A DNA stretch of 64,000 bases from CAVPMW01 sp963706515 (GCA_963706515.1 CAVPMW010000011.1:1-64000), one strand, 5' to 3'; positions 1 through 9,472 are shown, counted from the first letter of the stretch. The notes: generated from the letters alone by a model not told the origin. Translations and numbers: made by a program.

Positions 1-228
1 GGGCGCTTCAAGGCTGGTATTGACACCGTGAACCGGTATAGCGGAAAGTCGGGATGTTTTGGGTTATAGAAAAATCCGAATATCGAAACCCGAAACAAAT
101 CCTAAATTCGAATTTCAAAATTCAAAACGGTTTTTATTTGTTTAGGTCATTTGTATTTTGAAAATTTGTGCTTGTTTCGAATTTTGGATTTCGTGCTTCG
201 AATTTAAGACTAAGGAGGTCTTAGTTTC
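1..228. other. AT-rich intergenic leader with reiterated words
   Basis: No gene is seen. The stretch is AT-rich and built of recurring words such as CGAATTT, TTTCAAAATTC and TTTCGAATTTTGG in both orientations, a texture absent from the DNA after 6.7 kb. A strong ribosome binding site, AAGGAGGT at 212-219, lies nine bases before the ATG at 229. No promoter could be assigned with confidence. Confidence 0.5.
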
Positions 229-1178
229 ATGGATGATGATTCAAAGAAAAAACTGAGCCGACGACAATTCATCAAGGGAGCAACTGCTGCGGCAGCCCTT
301 CCTCTTCTTTCGAATAAGCTTCCATTTTACGGATCCCTTGCCCATGCCTCGGGAGAGGCTGAGCTGATCATCGCTAAGCAAGGCAGCCCGACTCAGCTCC
401 TTCAGGCGGCTATGGCTCCTCTGGGAGGCATGGGTCGATTTGTCAAGCAGGGGCAGCGGGTGGTGATCAAGGCGAACATCGCTTGGGCAAGGACTCCGGA
501 GCAGGGCTGCACCAATAACCCTGAGCTTTTCTCGGCATTGATCAAAATGTGCTATGACGCGGGAGCAAAGCGCGTCGCGGTTTGGGATCACACCTGCGAT
601 AATTACCAGTTCACCTTTTCCCGCTCTGGATTAAAGAGGCGGCCCAGAAGGCAGGTGCCGATATCTTCTCAGGTCACGGCAGAAAGTCTATAAGCCGGTA
701 GAGATCCCCAAAGGGAGAAAGCTGAAGAAGGCCGAAATCCTCAGAGACGTCCTTGAATCGGATGTCTTCATCAATTTTCCCATCCCCAAGCATCACTTTG
801 CCACGGAACTCACCCTGGGGATGAAGAATCTTATCGGGATCGTCTGGGATATGGAGCAACTTCACAAGATCGACCTCCACCAGTGCATCGCCGACGTCAA
901 TACCCTTCGCAAACCAGACCTGGTGGTCATGGATGTCATACGAATCCTCACGACCAACGGTCCGAAGGGCCCCGGAAAAACGGAGGATATCGGAGAGGTC
1001 ATTGCCTCAACAGATATTGTCGCCATTGATTCATACGGAGCCACCTATTTTAAGAATCCGAAGACCGGACAACCCTTCAAGCCGGAAGAGATCCAGATTT
1101 GTTAAGCACGCCTATGATCTGGGATTAGGTCAGATCGATCTTGCCAAAGTCCAGGTCAAAAGGGTCAGTGCGACATGA
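229..1178 (+). CDS. DUF362 domain protein with Tat signal (frameshifted)
   Basis: The N-terminus carries a twin-arginine signal (SRRQFIKG, residues about 10-17) followed by a hydrophobic Ala/Leu stretch, so the product should be exported folded. The body matches the DUF362 family, whose members often bind iron-sulfur clusters and sit beside polyferredoxins; the biochemical role is not established. The reading frame breaks near 620, 690 and 1095. Joining the three frames gives a continuous protein of about 315 residues with family-like segments such as VFINFPIPKHH and GMKNLIGIVWD. It ends within the start region of the downstream iron-sulfur gene (ATG at 1175), so the two are probably co-transcribed. 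Broken by errors or by decay; the call rests on the reconstruction. Confidence 0.7.
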
Positions 1179-2739
1179 CAAGAACGATTCAGACTTCCGA
1201 AGGACGTCCAGGCGCTTTCTTTTCTGTTCCTTCTCTACCTGATCATCGGACCGCCTTCCCTCTCGAGTTGAAGATGCCGGTCGACCTCTATCTGCGACTT
1301 GATCCCTTCATCGCCATTATCACTCTTCTCGGGAAGAAGGCGTTCATCCTCAGCATGCTCCCTGCCTTCGGGGTCCTTCTTCTCGTCTTCGTTTTTGGCA
1401 ATTTCTTCTGTGGGTGGTTCTGCCCGATGGGAGCCACCATCGATTTCTTTGATCGGGTCCTCTTCCGAGAAAAGAAGAGACCGAAGGGGTTCAACGAGCA
1501 GCCCCTGAGGAGGCTCCGCTACGGGATTTTGTTCTTCTCCCTGGCAGCGGGCCTCATGGCATGGCAGTTGCTCTATCTTCTCGATCCGATCAGCCTCATC
1601 ACGCGAACCCTGGTTATTTCCTTTTATCCGCCCGCCATCTATGTGTTCAACCATCTGATCCCGAAAATTCAGAGATTCCTCCGAGGAATCCCCATATCAT
1701 CTCTGCGATTCCTCTGCCTCTCTTTAAGGTCAATCTCTTCATCTTTGTCTATCTTCCTTGGCATTTTAGCTCTCGGCCTGGTGCGGAAGAGATTCTGGTG
1801 CCGGTATCTTTGTCCTCTGGGAACGCTCTTTTCCATGACTACCCGTCTTCCGCATATTCCGACGGTCGGTAACGGACGAGTGTACTCACTGTTTGAAAGT
1901 GTGTCAAAGACTGCCCGGTTGGAGCGATTCCCGAGCAAGAACCTCAAACGGTTCGCCAACAAGACTGCGTCTCTTGTTTTAAATGCCTCGATTGTCCTCC
2001 GAAGGCAGTCTCCTTCAGGTTCGCGTTTCCGCGCTGGAAGAGCGTCGAGGAGGTCTCCCTTTCTAGGAGGTACGTTCTCGGCTCCTTCGGCTTTGGTCTC
2101 CTTTCAGCTCTTATCATTAAAACCAATCCTCTGCAGACGGAAAGCACGTTAAAGAACAACCGTCTGATTCGACCTCCCGGATCCCTGCCGGAAGAGGAAT
2201 TTGTGACCGTGTGCACGGGATGCGGCCAGTGTCTGAAAGTCTGCCCCAACAATGCCCTCCAGTCCACCCTCCTGGAAGCCGGTCTGGCCGGTCTCTACAC
2301 CCCACGACTCGTTCCCCGGATCGGCTACTGCGAAGAGTTTTGTAATTTCTGTGGTCGGGTTTGCCCCACGGCAGCGATCAAACCTCTTCCCGTGGAAGAA
2401 AAACGCCTCGTCCAGATGGGGATCGCACATATCAACAAGACAAGATGCATTGCCTGGGATACAGAGAAGATCTGTCTGGTCTGCAATGAGCAGTGTTCCT
2501 ATCAGGCTATTGTGGGTGACGAGAAAAAACGCCCCATCGTTAAGGAGGAGAAATGTACGGGCTGCGGAATCTGCGAGAACAAGTGCCCTGTCGATGGGGA
2601 ATCTGCGATTATCGTTTACGCGTCCGGTGTTCAGAAGAAATTGAAACCCGAAGATGTTAATAACAACAAAAATGAAGTACCTACCAGCCCTGCAAAAAAA
2701 GAAAAAGTTCTTAAAAACGGAAACAACACCAAAGGATAA
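1175..2739 (+). CDS. NapH/NapG-like membrane polyferredoxin fusion (frameshifted)
   Basis: The N-terminal half is a membrane protein with the NapH-type cluster motifs CGWFCPMG and CRYLCPLG near its helices. It is followed by Cys-rich segments (CTHCLKVC, DCVSCFKC). A second half has an internal SRRYVLG plus hydrophobic segment, then three or four 4Fe-4S motifs (CTGCGQCLKVCP, CNFCGRVCP, CTGCGICENKCP). The likely role is electron transfer between the quinone pool and an exported acceptor, perhaps the DUF362 protein just upstream. Frames change near 1200, near 1255, around 1905 and before 2203, but the joined translation is coherent for about 520 residues. The fusion of a NapH-like and a NapG-like module is inferred from that reconstruction. 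Confidence 0.7.
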
Positions 2740-3056
2740 AAACAAGAGCTTATCGCTTATGGTTGATAGCTGTTGATAGCTAATGGCTAATCACATTCTT
2801 CTTTTGACTATTCACCCTTCGGCCATCAGCGATCGGCTAAGAAATTCCTTTCAGCCTCTCCTTATTTGAAAATTTCTAACTGAAAACAAAGACCCCTTGA
2901 CATATTTGATGGTTATGGTGCTTTTCACTTGAAAATGAGCATCTAAGATTCCTCTCCTTGTAGATTTCAAAAAAATGCATTGAGTGCAAGACTTCTGGCG
3001 ATCCAGCCAGTCTAAACGCGTTGAACTAAACCGCTTCGCGGTAGTTTAAAGATGTT
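2740..3056. other. Intergenic stretch between polyferredoxin and IS element
   Basis: No credible ORF. It contains short reiterations around 2750-2800 (GATAGCT repeated, TAATGGCTAATC) and a small hairpin at about 3029-3043 (ACCGC TTC GCGGT) just before the left inverted repeat of the IS element. Nothing else is recognised. Confidence 0.4.
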
Positions 3057-3085
3057 GTTCTTTGACAATTGAATAGGGTCTGGCG
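3057..3085 (+). repeat. Left inverted repeat of IS element
   Basis: The sequence beginning GTTCTTTGACAATTGAATAG matches the reverse complement of 5449-5478 with a few mismatches and one indel. Confidence 0.65.
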
Positions 3086-3205
3086 TTGGTCCGTGGTATG
3101 GAGGCGCATCCTATCCATTGATTCATCTGTCAATTCCAAGGTCCTAATCCTTTCTGTTAAAAAGTAGAGGTTACAAAATCTACTTTTGAAGAAAGGAGAT
3201 AGGTC

Positions 3206-4062
3206 ATGGGAAGATTGCACGATCAGATGAAGAGGGATTTGGAGTTAAAGAATTACAGTCCAAAGACACGGTCTTGTTATTTGGCCTCTGTGAAGAGCTT
3301 TGCCCTTCACTTTCATCGATCTCCGGACCGAGTTGTCGGATCAGGAGATCCGGGAGTATCTTCACTACCTCATCCAGGAGAAGAAGGCCTCTCAGTCAGT
3401 CATCAGTCAGTCGTATAGCGCTCTGAAGTTTTTCTATGAGACGACCCTGAAAAGAGATTGGAATGGATTTAGAATTCCCCGGGCGAAGATGGGAAAGAGA
3501 CTTCCGGTGGTTCTTTCTCAGCAGGAGATTCAGGCTATTCTTTCAGCCACCCGGAATCTGAAGCATCGAGCGCTCCTGATGACGATCTATTCGGCTGGCC
3601 TGAGAGTCAGCGAGGTGGTCCATTTGAAGGTTTCGGACATTGACAGCCAGCGGATGGTGATTCGGGTTCAGCAGGGCAAAGGAGAGAAGGATCGTTACAC
3701 CTTATTGGCCCAGCGTAACGTTGGAGGTTCTGCGTGACTATTGGAGAGCGTATCGGCCTGAGGACTGGCTGTTTCCCGGACAACCCGCGAAAGGATCTCT
3801 TTCCGTTTCGTCGGTCCAGAAGATTTTTGAAAAGGTCCTTCATCAAGCCGGGATCAAGAAACACGCCACGGTGCATACGCTGCGGCACAGTTTTGCTACC
3901 CACCTTCTGGAAGCCGGGACCGATCTTTACCATATTCAGCGTCTCCTGGGGCATACGACTCCGAAGACCACAACGATCTATCTTCACCTGAGCCGAAAGG
4001 ATCTGGGAGGCGTGAGCAGCCCCATAGATCTTTTGGAGGAAACCGGGAAGCCCACCTCATAG
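3206..4062 (+). CDS. Tyrosine recombinase/integrase of the IS element (frameshifted)
   Basis: A XerC/D-like tyrosine recombinase of about 285 residues after joining frames broken near 3300 and 3715. The N-terminal SAM-like core-binding domain reads YSPKTRSCYLASVKSFA. The catalytic domain has SAGLRVSEVVHL with the first Arg, a KGEKDR segment with the Lys, the HTLRHSFATHLLEAG box with His-x-x-Arg, and LLGHTTPKTTTIYLH with the second His and the Tyr nucleophile. AGGAGAT at 3196-3202 precedes the ATG. It sits 15 bases before the transposase gene and probably assists mobility of the same element. It lacks any obvious integron-integrase insertion, so IntI is unlikely. Confidence 0.8.
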
Positions 4063-4077
4063 GGAGGGTGGCTTCCC

Positions 4078-5275
4078 ATGAAACCGTCTTTAGAGGTGGC
4101 CGATATCTTTCGGGCTTTTGGGCCGGCCTATCGAGAGGTTCATGGTCATGAGATGCCCATTCGTCACCAACGTGTGATGCGGGCGATCGAGATTTGCCGT
4201 ACAGCAGAGTTGGGTGGCCATGTCGATCAGTGCGATCAGTGTGGAGCCTCGAGGATTTCTTATAATTCCTGCCGGAACCGGCATTGTCCCAAATGCCAAT
4301 CTTTGGAGAGGGAGCGGTGGCTCGAAGCCAGGGAGAAGGATTTGCTACCGACTTCCTACTTTCACGTGGTCTTTACTCTTCCTGAAGGACTCAGACCCTT
4401 GGCCCTGAGGAATCAGAAGGTCGTTTACAACCTTCTCTTCAAATCCGCCTCCGAAACCCTCATCGAACTTGCCAAGGATTCAAAACATCTGGGTGCAGAG
4501 ATAGGGTTTATGGCAATCTTGCATACCTGGTCACAAACCTTGATCGACCATCCTCATCTGCACTGTCTGGTTCCCGGAGGGGGGTTATCTCTGGATGGGA
4601 AGCGATGGATTTCTTCGAGGGAGGACTTCTTCATTCCGGTCAAGGTGCTCTCCTCATTGTTTCGAGGGAAATTCCTCGATGGCCTAAAAAAGGCGTATGA
4701 GGCTGGGGAACTTAAGTTTGCGGGCCAGATCGAGGAGTTGAAAGAAGCCTCTGCCTTTAAGAAATTCCTGAACGATCTTTATGATCAAGAGTGGGTGGTT
4801 TACTGTAAGCCCCCATTGAAAGATCCCCAAAAGGTGATGGACTATCTGGGCCGTTACACCCATCGGGTAGCCCTCTCGAATGATCGGTTGGTCAAGATGG
4901 AGGGCAAGCCAGGTGACCTTCCGGTGGCGGGACTCGGCAGACAACAATAAGATCAAATGGCTAACCCTGGAGGCCTTTGAGTTCATTCGCCGCTTCCTGC
5001 TTCATGTTCTGCCGGATCAGTTTGTGAAGATCCGGTATTATGGGATCTTGAGTCATCGGAACCGAAAGAGAAAGCTTTTACGGTGTAAGAGGCTTCTGGG
5101 TGTATTGACGGATAAGGAGCCGGAGGAGGTCCCGAAAGAAACATGGGAAGACCTGCTGACTCGGATTACCGGGATTGATCCCAGAGTTTGTCCCCACTGT
5201 GGAAAGGGGAAGATGATCCAGAGGGAAATCCTGTCTGCTTGTTCCGTAAGCCCGGCAGATAGGATGCCACCGTGA
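4078..5275 (+). CDS. IS91-family transposase (frameshifted)
   Basis: The N-terminal zinc-binding domain has CDQCG and SCRNRHCPKCQ (residues about 51-75). The HUH motif is HPHLHC (about 160-165), and the relaxase-type tyrosine region reads YLGRYTHRVALSN. After a frame break near 4905 the protein continues as TFRWRDSADNNKIKWL and ends with a Cys-rich CPHCGKGKM tail. HUH transposases nick and join single-stranded DNA during rolling-circle transposition. The reconstructed length, about 400 residues, is usual for the family. A GAGGGTGG run before the start suggests a ribosome binding site. Confidence 0.85.
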
Positions 5276-5448
5276 CGGTGGGTGCCCTCCCTGAAAGTAG
5301 ATCCTTTTCGTGAGAGCTTTTGTGAATTGGAAATGGGCCATCAAAGGAGACGCAGATCCTTGTCCTCTTTCTCGTAAAAGAGAGGTCTATCTTCTTTGTG
5401 GACGCTGTTAAGATGCTATGCCCGGATCAAAGAAACCTACAGAATAGA

Positions 5449-5478
5449 CGCCAGAATCCTATTCCATTGTCAAAGAAC
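5449..5478 (-). repeat. Right inverted repeat of IS element
   Basis: Reverse complement of the left repeat at 3057-3085 with a few differences. It lies about 175 bases after the transposase stop. Confidence 0.65.
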
Positions 5479-5500
5479 GAGACTTATAAGACGTTGGAAA

Positions 5501-5599
5501 GAACGAAGCTGCTTGATTGAATCCCCATAGCTACCGGACCGCGGCTTCGTTCAACCGATTGTATCCGGAATTCCGTTTCACTTCACTCCGGATACAATC
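5501..5599. repeat. Two adjacent hairpins beyond the IS right repeat
   Basis: The first hairpin pairs 5501-5512 (GAACGAAGCTGC) with 5541-5552 (GCGGCTTCGTTC), one mismatch. The second pairs 5557-5569 (GATTGTATCCGGA) with 5587-5599 perfectly. They may form the terminus of the rolling-circle element or an unrelated secondary-structure site. No gene occupies 5276-5678; besides these hairpins and the right repeat nothing is recognised there apart from a small hairpin at the transposase stop (5267-5281). Confidence 0.5.
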
Positions 5600-5678
5600 T
5601 TTATCGTTAGTGTAAAGTCATATTTGTATGGGCGAGATATCATAGATATATTACGACGAACGGCCTAATAATTCGTGC

Positions 5679-5870
5679 ATGCGGAAGAACATGCCAACCT
5701 ATATCCTGAAAAGATTAAATATTAAAACCAGGGGACTGCCACGTAAACAATTTGCAAAGAAGGTCGATGATTATCTCGCAGTTATGGCACGCAAGGGATA
5801 TATCAGCATTTATAAAAGTAGGAATATACGGATAAAGCTCGGTTGGGTTCCTTATCCGGGTTCTGAATAA
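5679..5870 (+). CDS. Small basic hypothetical protein
   Basis: A 63-residue, Lys/Arg-rich ORF with no recognised motif (segments KQFAKKVDDYLAVMARKGY and IRIKLGWVPYP). The frame is open for about 14 codons upstream, so the start could lie a little earlier. It has no clear ribosome binding site. It may be real but its function is unknown. Confidence 0.35.
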   Translation: MRKNMPTYILKRLNIKTRGLPRKQFAKKVDDYLAVMARKGYISIYKSRNIRIKLGWVPYPGSE

Positions 5871-5991
5871 AGCTTAACACGGTATTGTACCTTAATTAAA
5901 ACCAGCCAAGCCAAACTCTTCATGGTTAGCTGTGTTCTCGAATCTGCTATCTGCTGTCTCGTCATCAAATTTGGTTTCTTTGTGGGATACA

Positions 5992-6396
5992 TTATTTCCT
6001 TAGAATCATCTCCTTATGTCCCAATGCAATATCTTTTACCTTTCGGATGCAATTCATCAGTTGTTGGATGGTCAAATCCTTAAGTTTCCCTAACACATTT
6101 AATTGTTTGTTAAAATGGTCCTGAAGAAGTGTTGCTGAATCAAACGGAAAAACTTCATACAATTGAACCCAGGTATCCCTTTCAAAAAAATCATGGTTAG
6201 CAGGAAGGAAAAAGAGGGACAGGTCTTGGTGACAACCAAAGATTTTTGGTTTATTGCTTTCCTGGGAAGTGACTCGACAAAGGAGATACGGTTCTAGTTT
6301 AGGGTCTGGGGTGTTTAAAATGATTAGTAACTTCTCACCTAATTCCCCATTGGCAAATCTAAATTTTTCATGAAATAGAATGGTCCCCTTTTCCAT
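5992..6396 (-). CDS. Possible toxin-like partner, PemK/MazF-reminiscent
   Basis: A 134-residue soluble protein in AT-rich DNA. The opening FRFANGELGEKLLIILNTP and the later LFFLPANHDFFERDTWVQLY recall short beta-rich proteins linked to toxin-antitoxin modules, but I cannot place it firmly in PemK/MazF. It starts nine bases after the end of the smaller upstream gene (6406-6633), and the pair looks like one transcript with a small charged protein first and the putative toxin second. The call rests mainly on this architecture. Confidence 0.45.
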   Translation of the reverse strand: MEKGTILFHEKFRFANGELGEKLLIILNTPDPKLEPYLLCRVTSQESNKPKIFGCHQDLSLFFLPANHDFFERDTWVQLYEVFPFDSATLLQDHFNKQLNVLGKLKDLTIQQLMNCIRKVKDIALGHKEMILRK

Positions 6397-6405
6397 TCTA
6401 TTCCC

Positions 6406-6633
6406 TTATTCTTCATTTCCAAAGAGTTGCTTCATTTCTTTTGATAATTTTAAACGCTCTTGTGCCAAGCTTTCATCAATCTTAGCATCCTTATCCAGTG
6501 ATAAAAGATAGTCTATCCTTGCATTTTTCCCTTTTGATTCAAGTGTTCTATGCCATGGCTCATTTTTTAAATGAGTTATTTCAGTCATATCTTTTGCTTT
6601 CGCATCCTTAAAAATAAATGCCACCTTCTCCAA
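6406..6633 (-). CDS. Possible antitoxin-like small protein
   Basis: A 75-residue, charged, helix-prone protein (KDAKAKDMTEITHLKNEPW, then ESLAQERLKLSKEMKQLFG). Size, charge and position directly upstream of the 134-residue gene fit an antitoxin, with the C-terminal helix a possible toxin-binding segment. No DNA-binding motif is obvious and no homolog is recognised. Confidence 0.4.
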   Translation of the reverse strand: MEKVAFIFKDAKAKDMTEITHLKNEPWHRTLESKGKNARIDYLLSLDKDAKIDESLAQERLKLSKEMKQLFGNEE

Positions 6634-6679
6634 AATTTGAATTTCTCTCTCCGAGAATACATTTAGGTCAGGAGCCTGA

Positions 6680-6913
6680 AAGGACGGCCCCTACAGCCTC
6701 GTCCGCCATCCCATGTACGCCGGGGCCATCCTGCTGCTGCTGTTCGTGCCGCTGGCGCTGGGCTCGTGGGTGGCGCTCCCCTTCCCCCTGCCGCTGATCC
6801 TGGTCGTCGTGCTCCGCCTGCTCGAGGAGGAGAAATTCCTGGCGGCTAATTTAACAGGCTACGCCGCCTACCGCCAGCAGGTGCCCTACCGCCTGCTGCC
6901 CCGCGTCTGGTAG
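6680..6913 (+). pseudogene. C-terminal fragment of isoprenylcysteine methyltransferase-like protein
   Basis: From about 6692 the frame encodes YSLVRHPMYAGA followed by hydrophobic helices and EEEKFLAANLTGYAAYRQQV, the conserved C-terminal part of the ICMT/PEMT membrane methyltransferase family. The N-terminal two thirds are missing: upstream of 6680 the sequence switches to AT-rich DNA with a stop codon in frame at 6677. The gene is therefore truncated at a junction, either a real insertion or deletion boundary or an assembly join. Confidence 0.75.
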
Positions 6914-6923
6914 ATTTTTTCTC

Positions 6924-6973
6924 GGAAAAAAGGATGAATGGTGGGCGAATGCCCACCATTCATCCTTTTTTCC
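6924..6973. terminator. Long perfect hairpin, bidirectional terminator
   Basis: A perfect 23-bp stem (arms 6924-6946 and 6951-6973) with loop GAAT. The stem base is an A-run on one side and a T-run on the other, so it would terminate in both directions. It follows the methyltransferase fragment and lies beyond the end of the leftward beta-helix gene. Confidence 0.75.
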
Positions 6974-6982
6974 GTTCTTAAT

Positions 6983-7053
6983 CCTCCCCGCTTCAGGGGG
7001 AGGGTAGGGAGGGGTAGGTCCCTCCCCGCTTTAGGGGGAGGGTCGGGAGGGGG
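6983..7053. repeat. Two copies of a GC-rich imperfect palindrome
   Basis: CCTCCCCGCTTCAGGGGGAG at 6983-7002 and CCTCCCCGCTTTAGGGGGAG at 7021-7040, each followed by a G-rich tail, form a 38-bp direct repeat. Each unit can fold on itself (CTCCCC/GGGGAG). It is probably a dispersed intergenic repeat. Confidence 0.6.
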
Positions 7054-9203
7054 TTACGGTCCTCTCATCACCGCCGGCAGGCGCAGCAAAATGTCGCTCG
7101 GCAGTACCGTCAGCGTGTCGGTCAGGATGGGCGTCCCCTCCAGCAGCGCGTTGAGCGTGATCTGGTAGGGAGCGTAGTTCGTCACCCCGCTCAGGGTAAA
7201 CGCGCGCGTCCCTGCCGGCAGCCCGCTGACCGGCGAGGGCTGGTCGGCAGGCGGGCCCACGTAGCTGATCTTCCAGGTGCTGGTGACCGGCAGCGTGCCC
7301 ATCACCTCCCAGGTCAGGTAAATTGTACTGATCCGCCGGGACGCCGCTCAGGGTCAGCTCCGCCGTGGGAGTGCAGGGCAGCCCCTCGAACCGCCGCTGT
7401 GCGGGGATCTTGTTGGCGTAACCCGCCACGTCCGGCCCGATGGCGGGCCACGGCGTCTCCTTGCACCACCACTCGGGCAGCCGGCTCAGGTACAGCGAAT
7501 CGGGCAGGGTATGCTCGGCGATCCCCGGGTCCCATTTTACCGAGTTGGTCACGTAATCGTAATTGCCGTGGCGCAGCAGGGTCGCCGCCACGTTGGGGTC
7601 GTTCACCCCGCTGCCCACGCCCAGCACCCAGATCGCCGCCTCGTCCCAATCGTCGTAGGGCTGCCCCGGCAGCACCTCGTAGCGGTTAGACTTCCCCGGC
7701 GTCCCCAGCACGCTCCCCACCACGTTCATGTACGTGTTCTTGGCGGCAAACTCGATGGCGTTGTTGCGGGTCGTGATCGTATCGCTCTGCCAGCCCTTCA
7801 TCTGCGAGCGGAAAATGGTGTTGTGGCTGGACGAGCCGTGGATGATATCCCCTTCCGCCTTGATCGCCGGTATCCCCCTCCCACAGGTTCATCTTGGGGT
7901 GCGGCGCGTGGTTGATCGACGGGCTGGCGATCAGCCACCAGGGGTCGTCGAACAGGATCTCGTGCAGGTAGTTGTATGCCAGCACGTTGCCCGATGCGCC
8001 GCCGCCGGTCATGATGCCTCCCCCGTCGATGCGGCTCAAGATGTTGTCTTCCACCAGGTTGTTCGAGCTGTGCAGGTCGATGAAAATCCCGTAGCCGTGG
8101 TCGCGCCCGTTCCCGTCGATCCCCTCGTGCACGTAGCACTCCCGGATCTCGTTCTGCAGCGAGTTGATCACCCACATCGCCCGCCGCTGGATGTTCTTGA
8201 TCTCGACGTTCTTCACCCACGAGTACTGCGCCGAGTCCATCTCGATCATGAACTCCACCTCCGGGTGGTCCTGCGTCAGGGTGAGGTCCTCCAGCCCCGC
8301 CTCCCGGATCATGGCGTACGCGTCCACCTGGTACGCCCACGGGTCCAGGCTCGTGTTGTACGTCCAATGCAGCGGCAGGTTGAGCGTAACCTGGCTCCCG
8401 GCTACCGCGGTCACCTCGACGAACTGCCCCAGGGTGCGGTTGCCATATTCGTAACCACAATATGTGCACTTACCCTCTACACCGTCTGGGTCCACCAGGT
8501 TATTGTCGTTGAGCTGGTTGATCAGCAGGATATCCCCGGGATGGATGCCGGACGTGTCTGCCAGCGTGATCACCCGCGCATCCTTGACCGCCTGGAGCAC
8601 GTCGTGGGTCTTATGCAGCGAGGTGATCTGCCACCAGACCATGCCGCGCATATCCACCATCGACCGCAAATAGCTGCTGCCCGCGTACCTGAGCGCCGTC
8701 TTGCCGGGTCCCGCGCCGCGCAGGGTGCCTTCGCTGTAGAGGTGGATGGTATCTGAAATCCGGTAAGTGCCGTTTGGCAGGTACACCACCTGCCCTTCCG
8801 GGCAGCTATCGAGGGCATTCTGGATGGCGTCCGTCGCGTCGGTCGTCCCATTGCCGTAGGTTGCGGCGTTGATGGTCGCGCAGATCGCCGTCCTTTCCGG
8901 GATTCCCCCGGGGATGCCGGCGTAGCTCCAATCGATCCGCCGCGCGCTGGGGATAATTTCCCCGGCGGTGCTCCCGGCGATGCTCCCGGCAATGCCCCCG
9001 GCGCTGCCCCCGGCGCTGCTCCCGGCAATGCCCCCGGCGCCTGCTGCCCCGCTCTTAGTACGCGGCAGGGTATGCCGCTAGATGCCACCTGAAGGTGATG
9101 TAATGCCACCTGCAGGTGCTGCGATGCTACCCGGTGTTTCGGCGAACACCAGCAGCAGGAGCAGCGCCGCCGCTAAATTCACGATTTTATGCTTTCGTTC
9201 CAT
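7054..9203 (-). CDS. Secreted right-handed beta-helix protein (broken)
   Basis: The start at 9203 gives a classic signal peptide (KHKIVNLAAALLLLLVFAE). An in-frame TAG at 9078-9080 interrupts the frame, after which the same frame continues with a Gly/Ala/Ser/Ile repeat tract and then a pectate-lyase-superfamily beta helix: VVYLPNGTYRISDTIHL, repeating turns such as NNLVEDNILSRIDGGGIMTG, and SGNVLAYNYLH. Frames break near 7870 and 7315. The C-terminus (SWKISY..., GTRAFTLSGVTNYAPY) resembles a fibronectin- or Ig-like domain. The likely role is binding or cleaving polysaccharide outside the cell; catalytic residues could not be assigned. The gene lies alone between hairpins. Confidence 0.65.
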
Positions 9204-9344
9204 CCGATTGCTCCCTTCAAACTTCTGCGAGCAAACCTTTTCGACATTTTTACTTTCGTTTCCAAATTCCAATGTAACAGAAATTGAGGATTGAATCTAT
9301 AGGAGGATAGTCCTGTGAGGGCGATCGACTCGCTGCGCATTCAA

Positions 9345-9472
9345 ATACATCTAGGACTTACGCAGTTAATAAAGGAATTACCGAAAAATTGGGTGATAGG
9401 TGGGCGCTAGCGCCCACCTATCACCCAATTTTTCGGATTTTTCTCATTCTACTGCGTAACTCCTATACATCT
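9345..9472. mobile_element. 112-bp MITE with 14-bp terminal repeats and 8-bp target duplication
   Basis: The element spans 9353-9464. Its ends are AGGACTTACGCAGT (9353-9366) and ACTGCGTAACTCCT (9451-9464), inverted repeats with one mismatch. It is flanked on both sides by the direct repeat ATACATCT (9345-9352 and 9465-9472). The core 9381-9436 is a perfect 56-bp palindrome. It encodes no protein, so it would be moved in trans by a transposase that duplicates about 8 bp. Confidence 0.85.

Larger units (their letters stand above)
3057..5478 (+). mobile_element. IS91-like element with tyrosine recombinase
   Basis: Two genes, a tyrosine recombinase and a zinc-binding HUH transposase, lie between imperfect inverted repeats at 3057-3085 and 5449-5478. 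The repeats share TTCTTTGACAAT, GAATAGG and CTGGCG. Some IS91-family elements are known to carry an extra integrase-like gene upstream of the transposase, which fits this arrangement. The outer limits are inferred: two further hairpins at 5501-5552 and 5557-5599 may belong to the right end, since rolling-circle elements often terminate in hairpins. Both genes have frame breaks, so the copy as sequenced would be inactive. No target duplication is seen, and rolling-circle elements do not make one. Confidence 0.65.

Noticed and set aside
5549..5612. Integron attC-like site right of the IS element (GTTCAAC ... GTTAGTG)
   Set aside because: Only the GTT/AAC cores pair, the stem between is a perfect hairpin rather than the attC pattern with extrahelical bases, and the recombinase lacks an IntI insertion.
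7399..8756. Long rightward ORFs opposite the beta-helix gene
   Set aside because: They are GC-skew shadows of the leftward gene: low-complexity Arg/Pro/Val-rich translations without family features.
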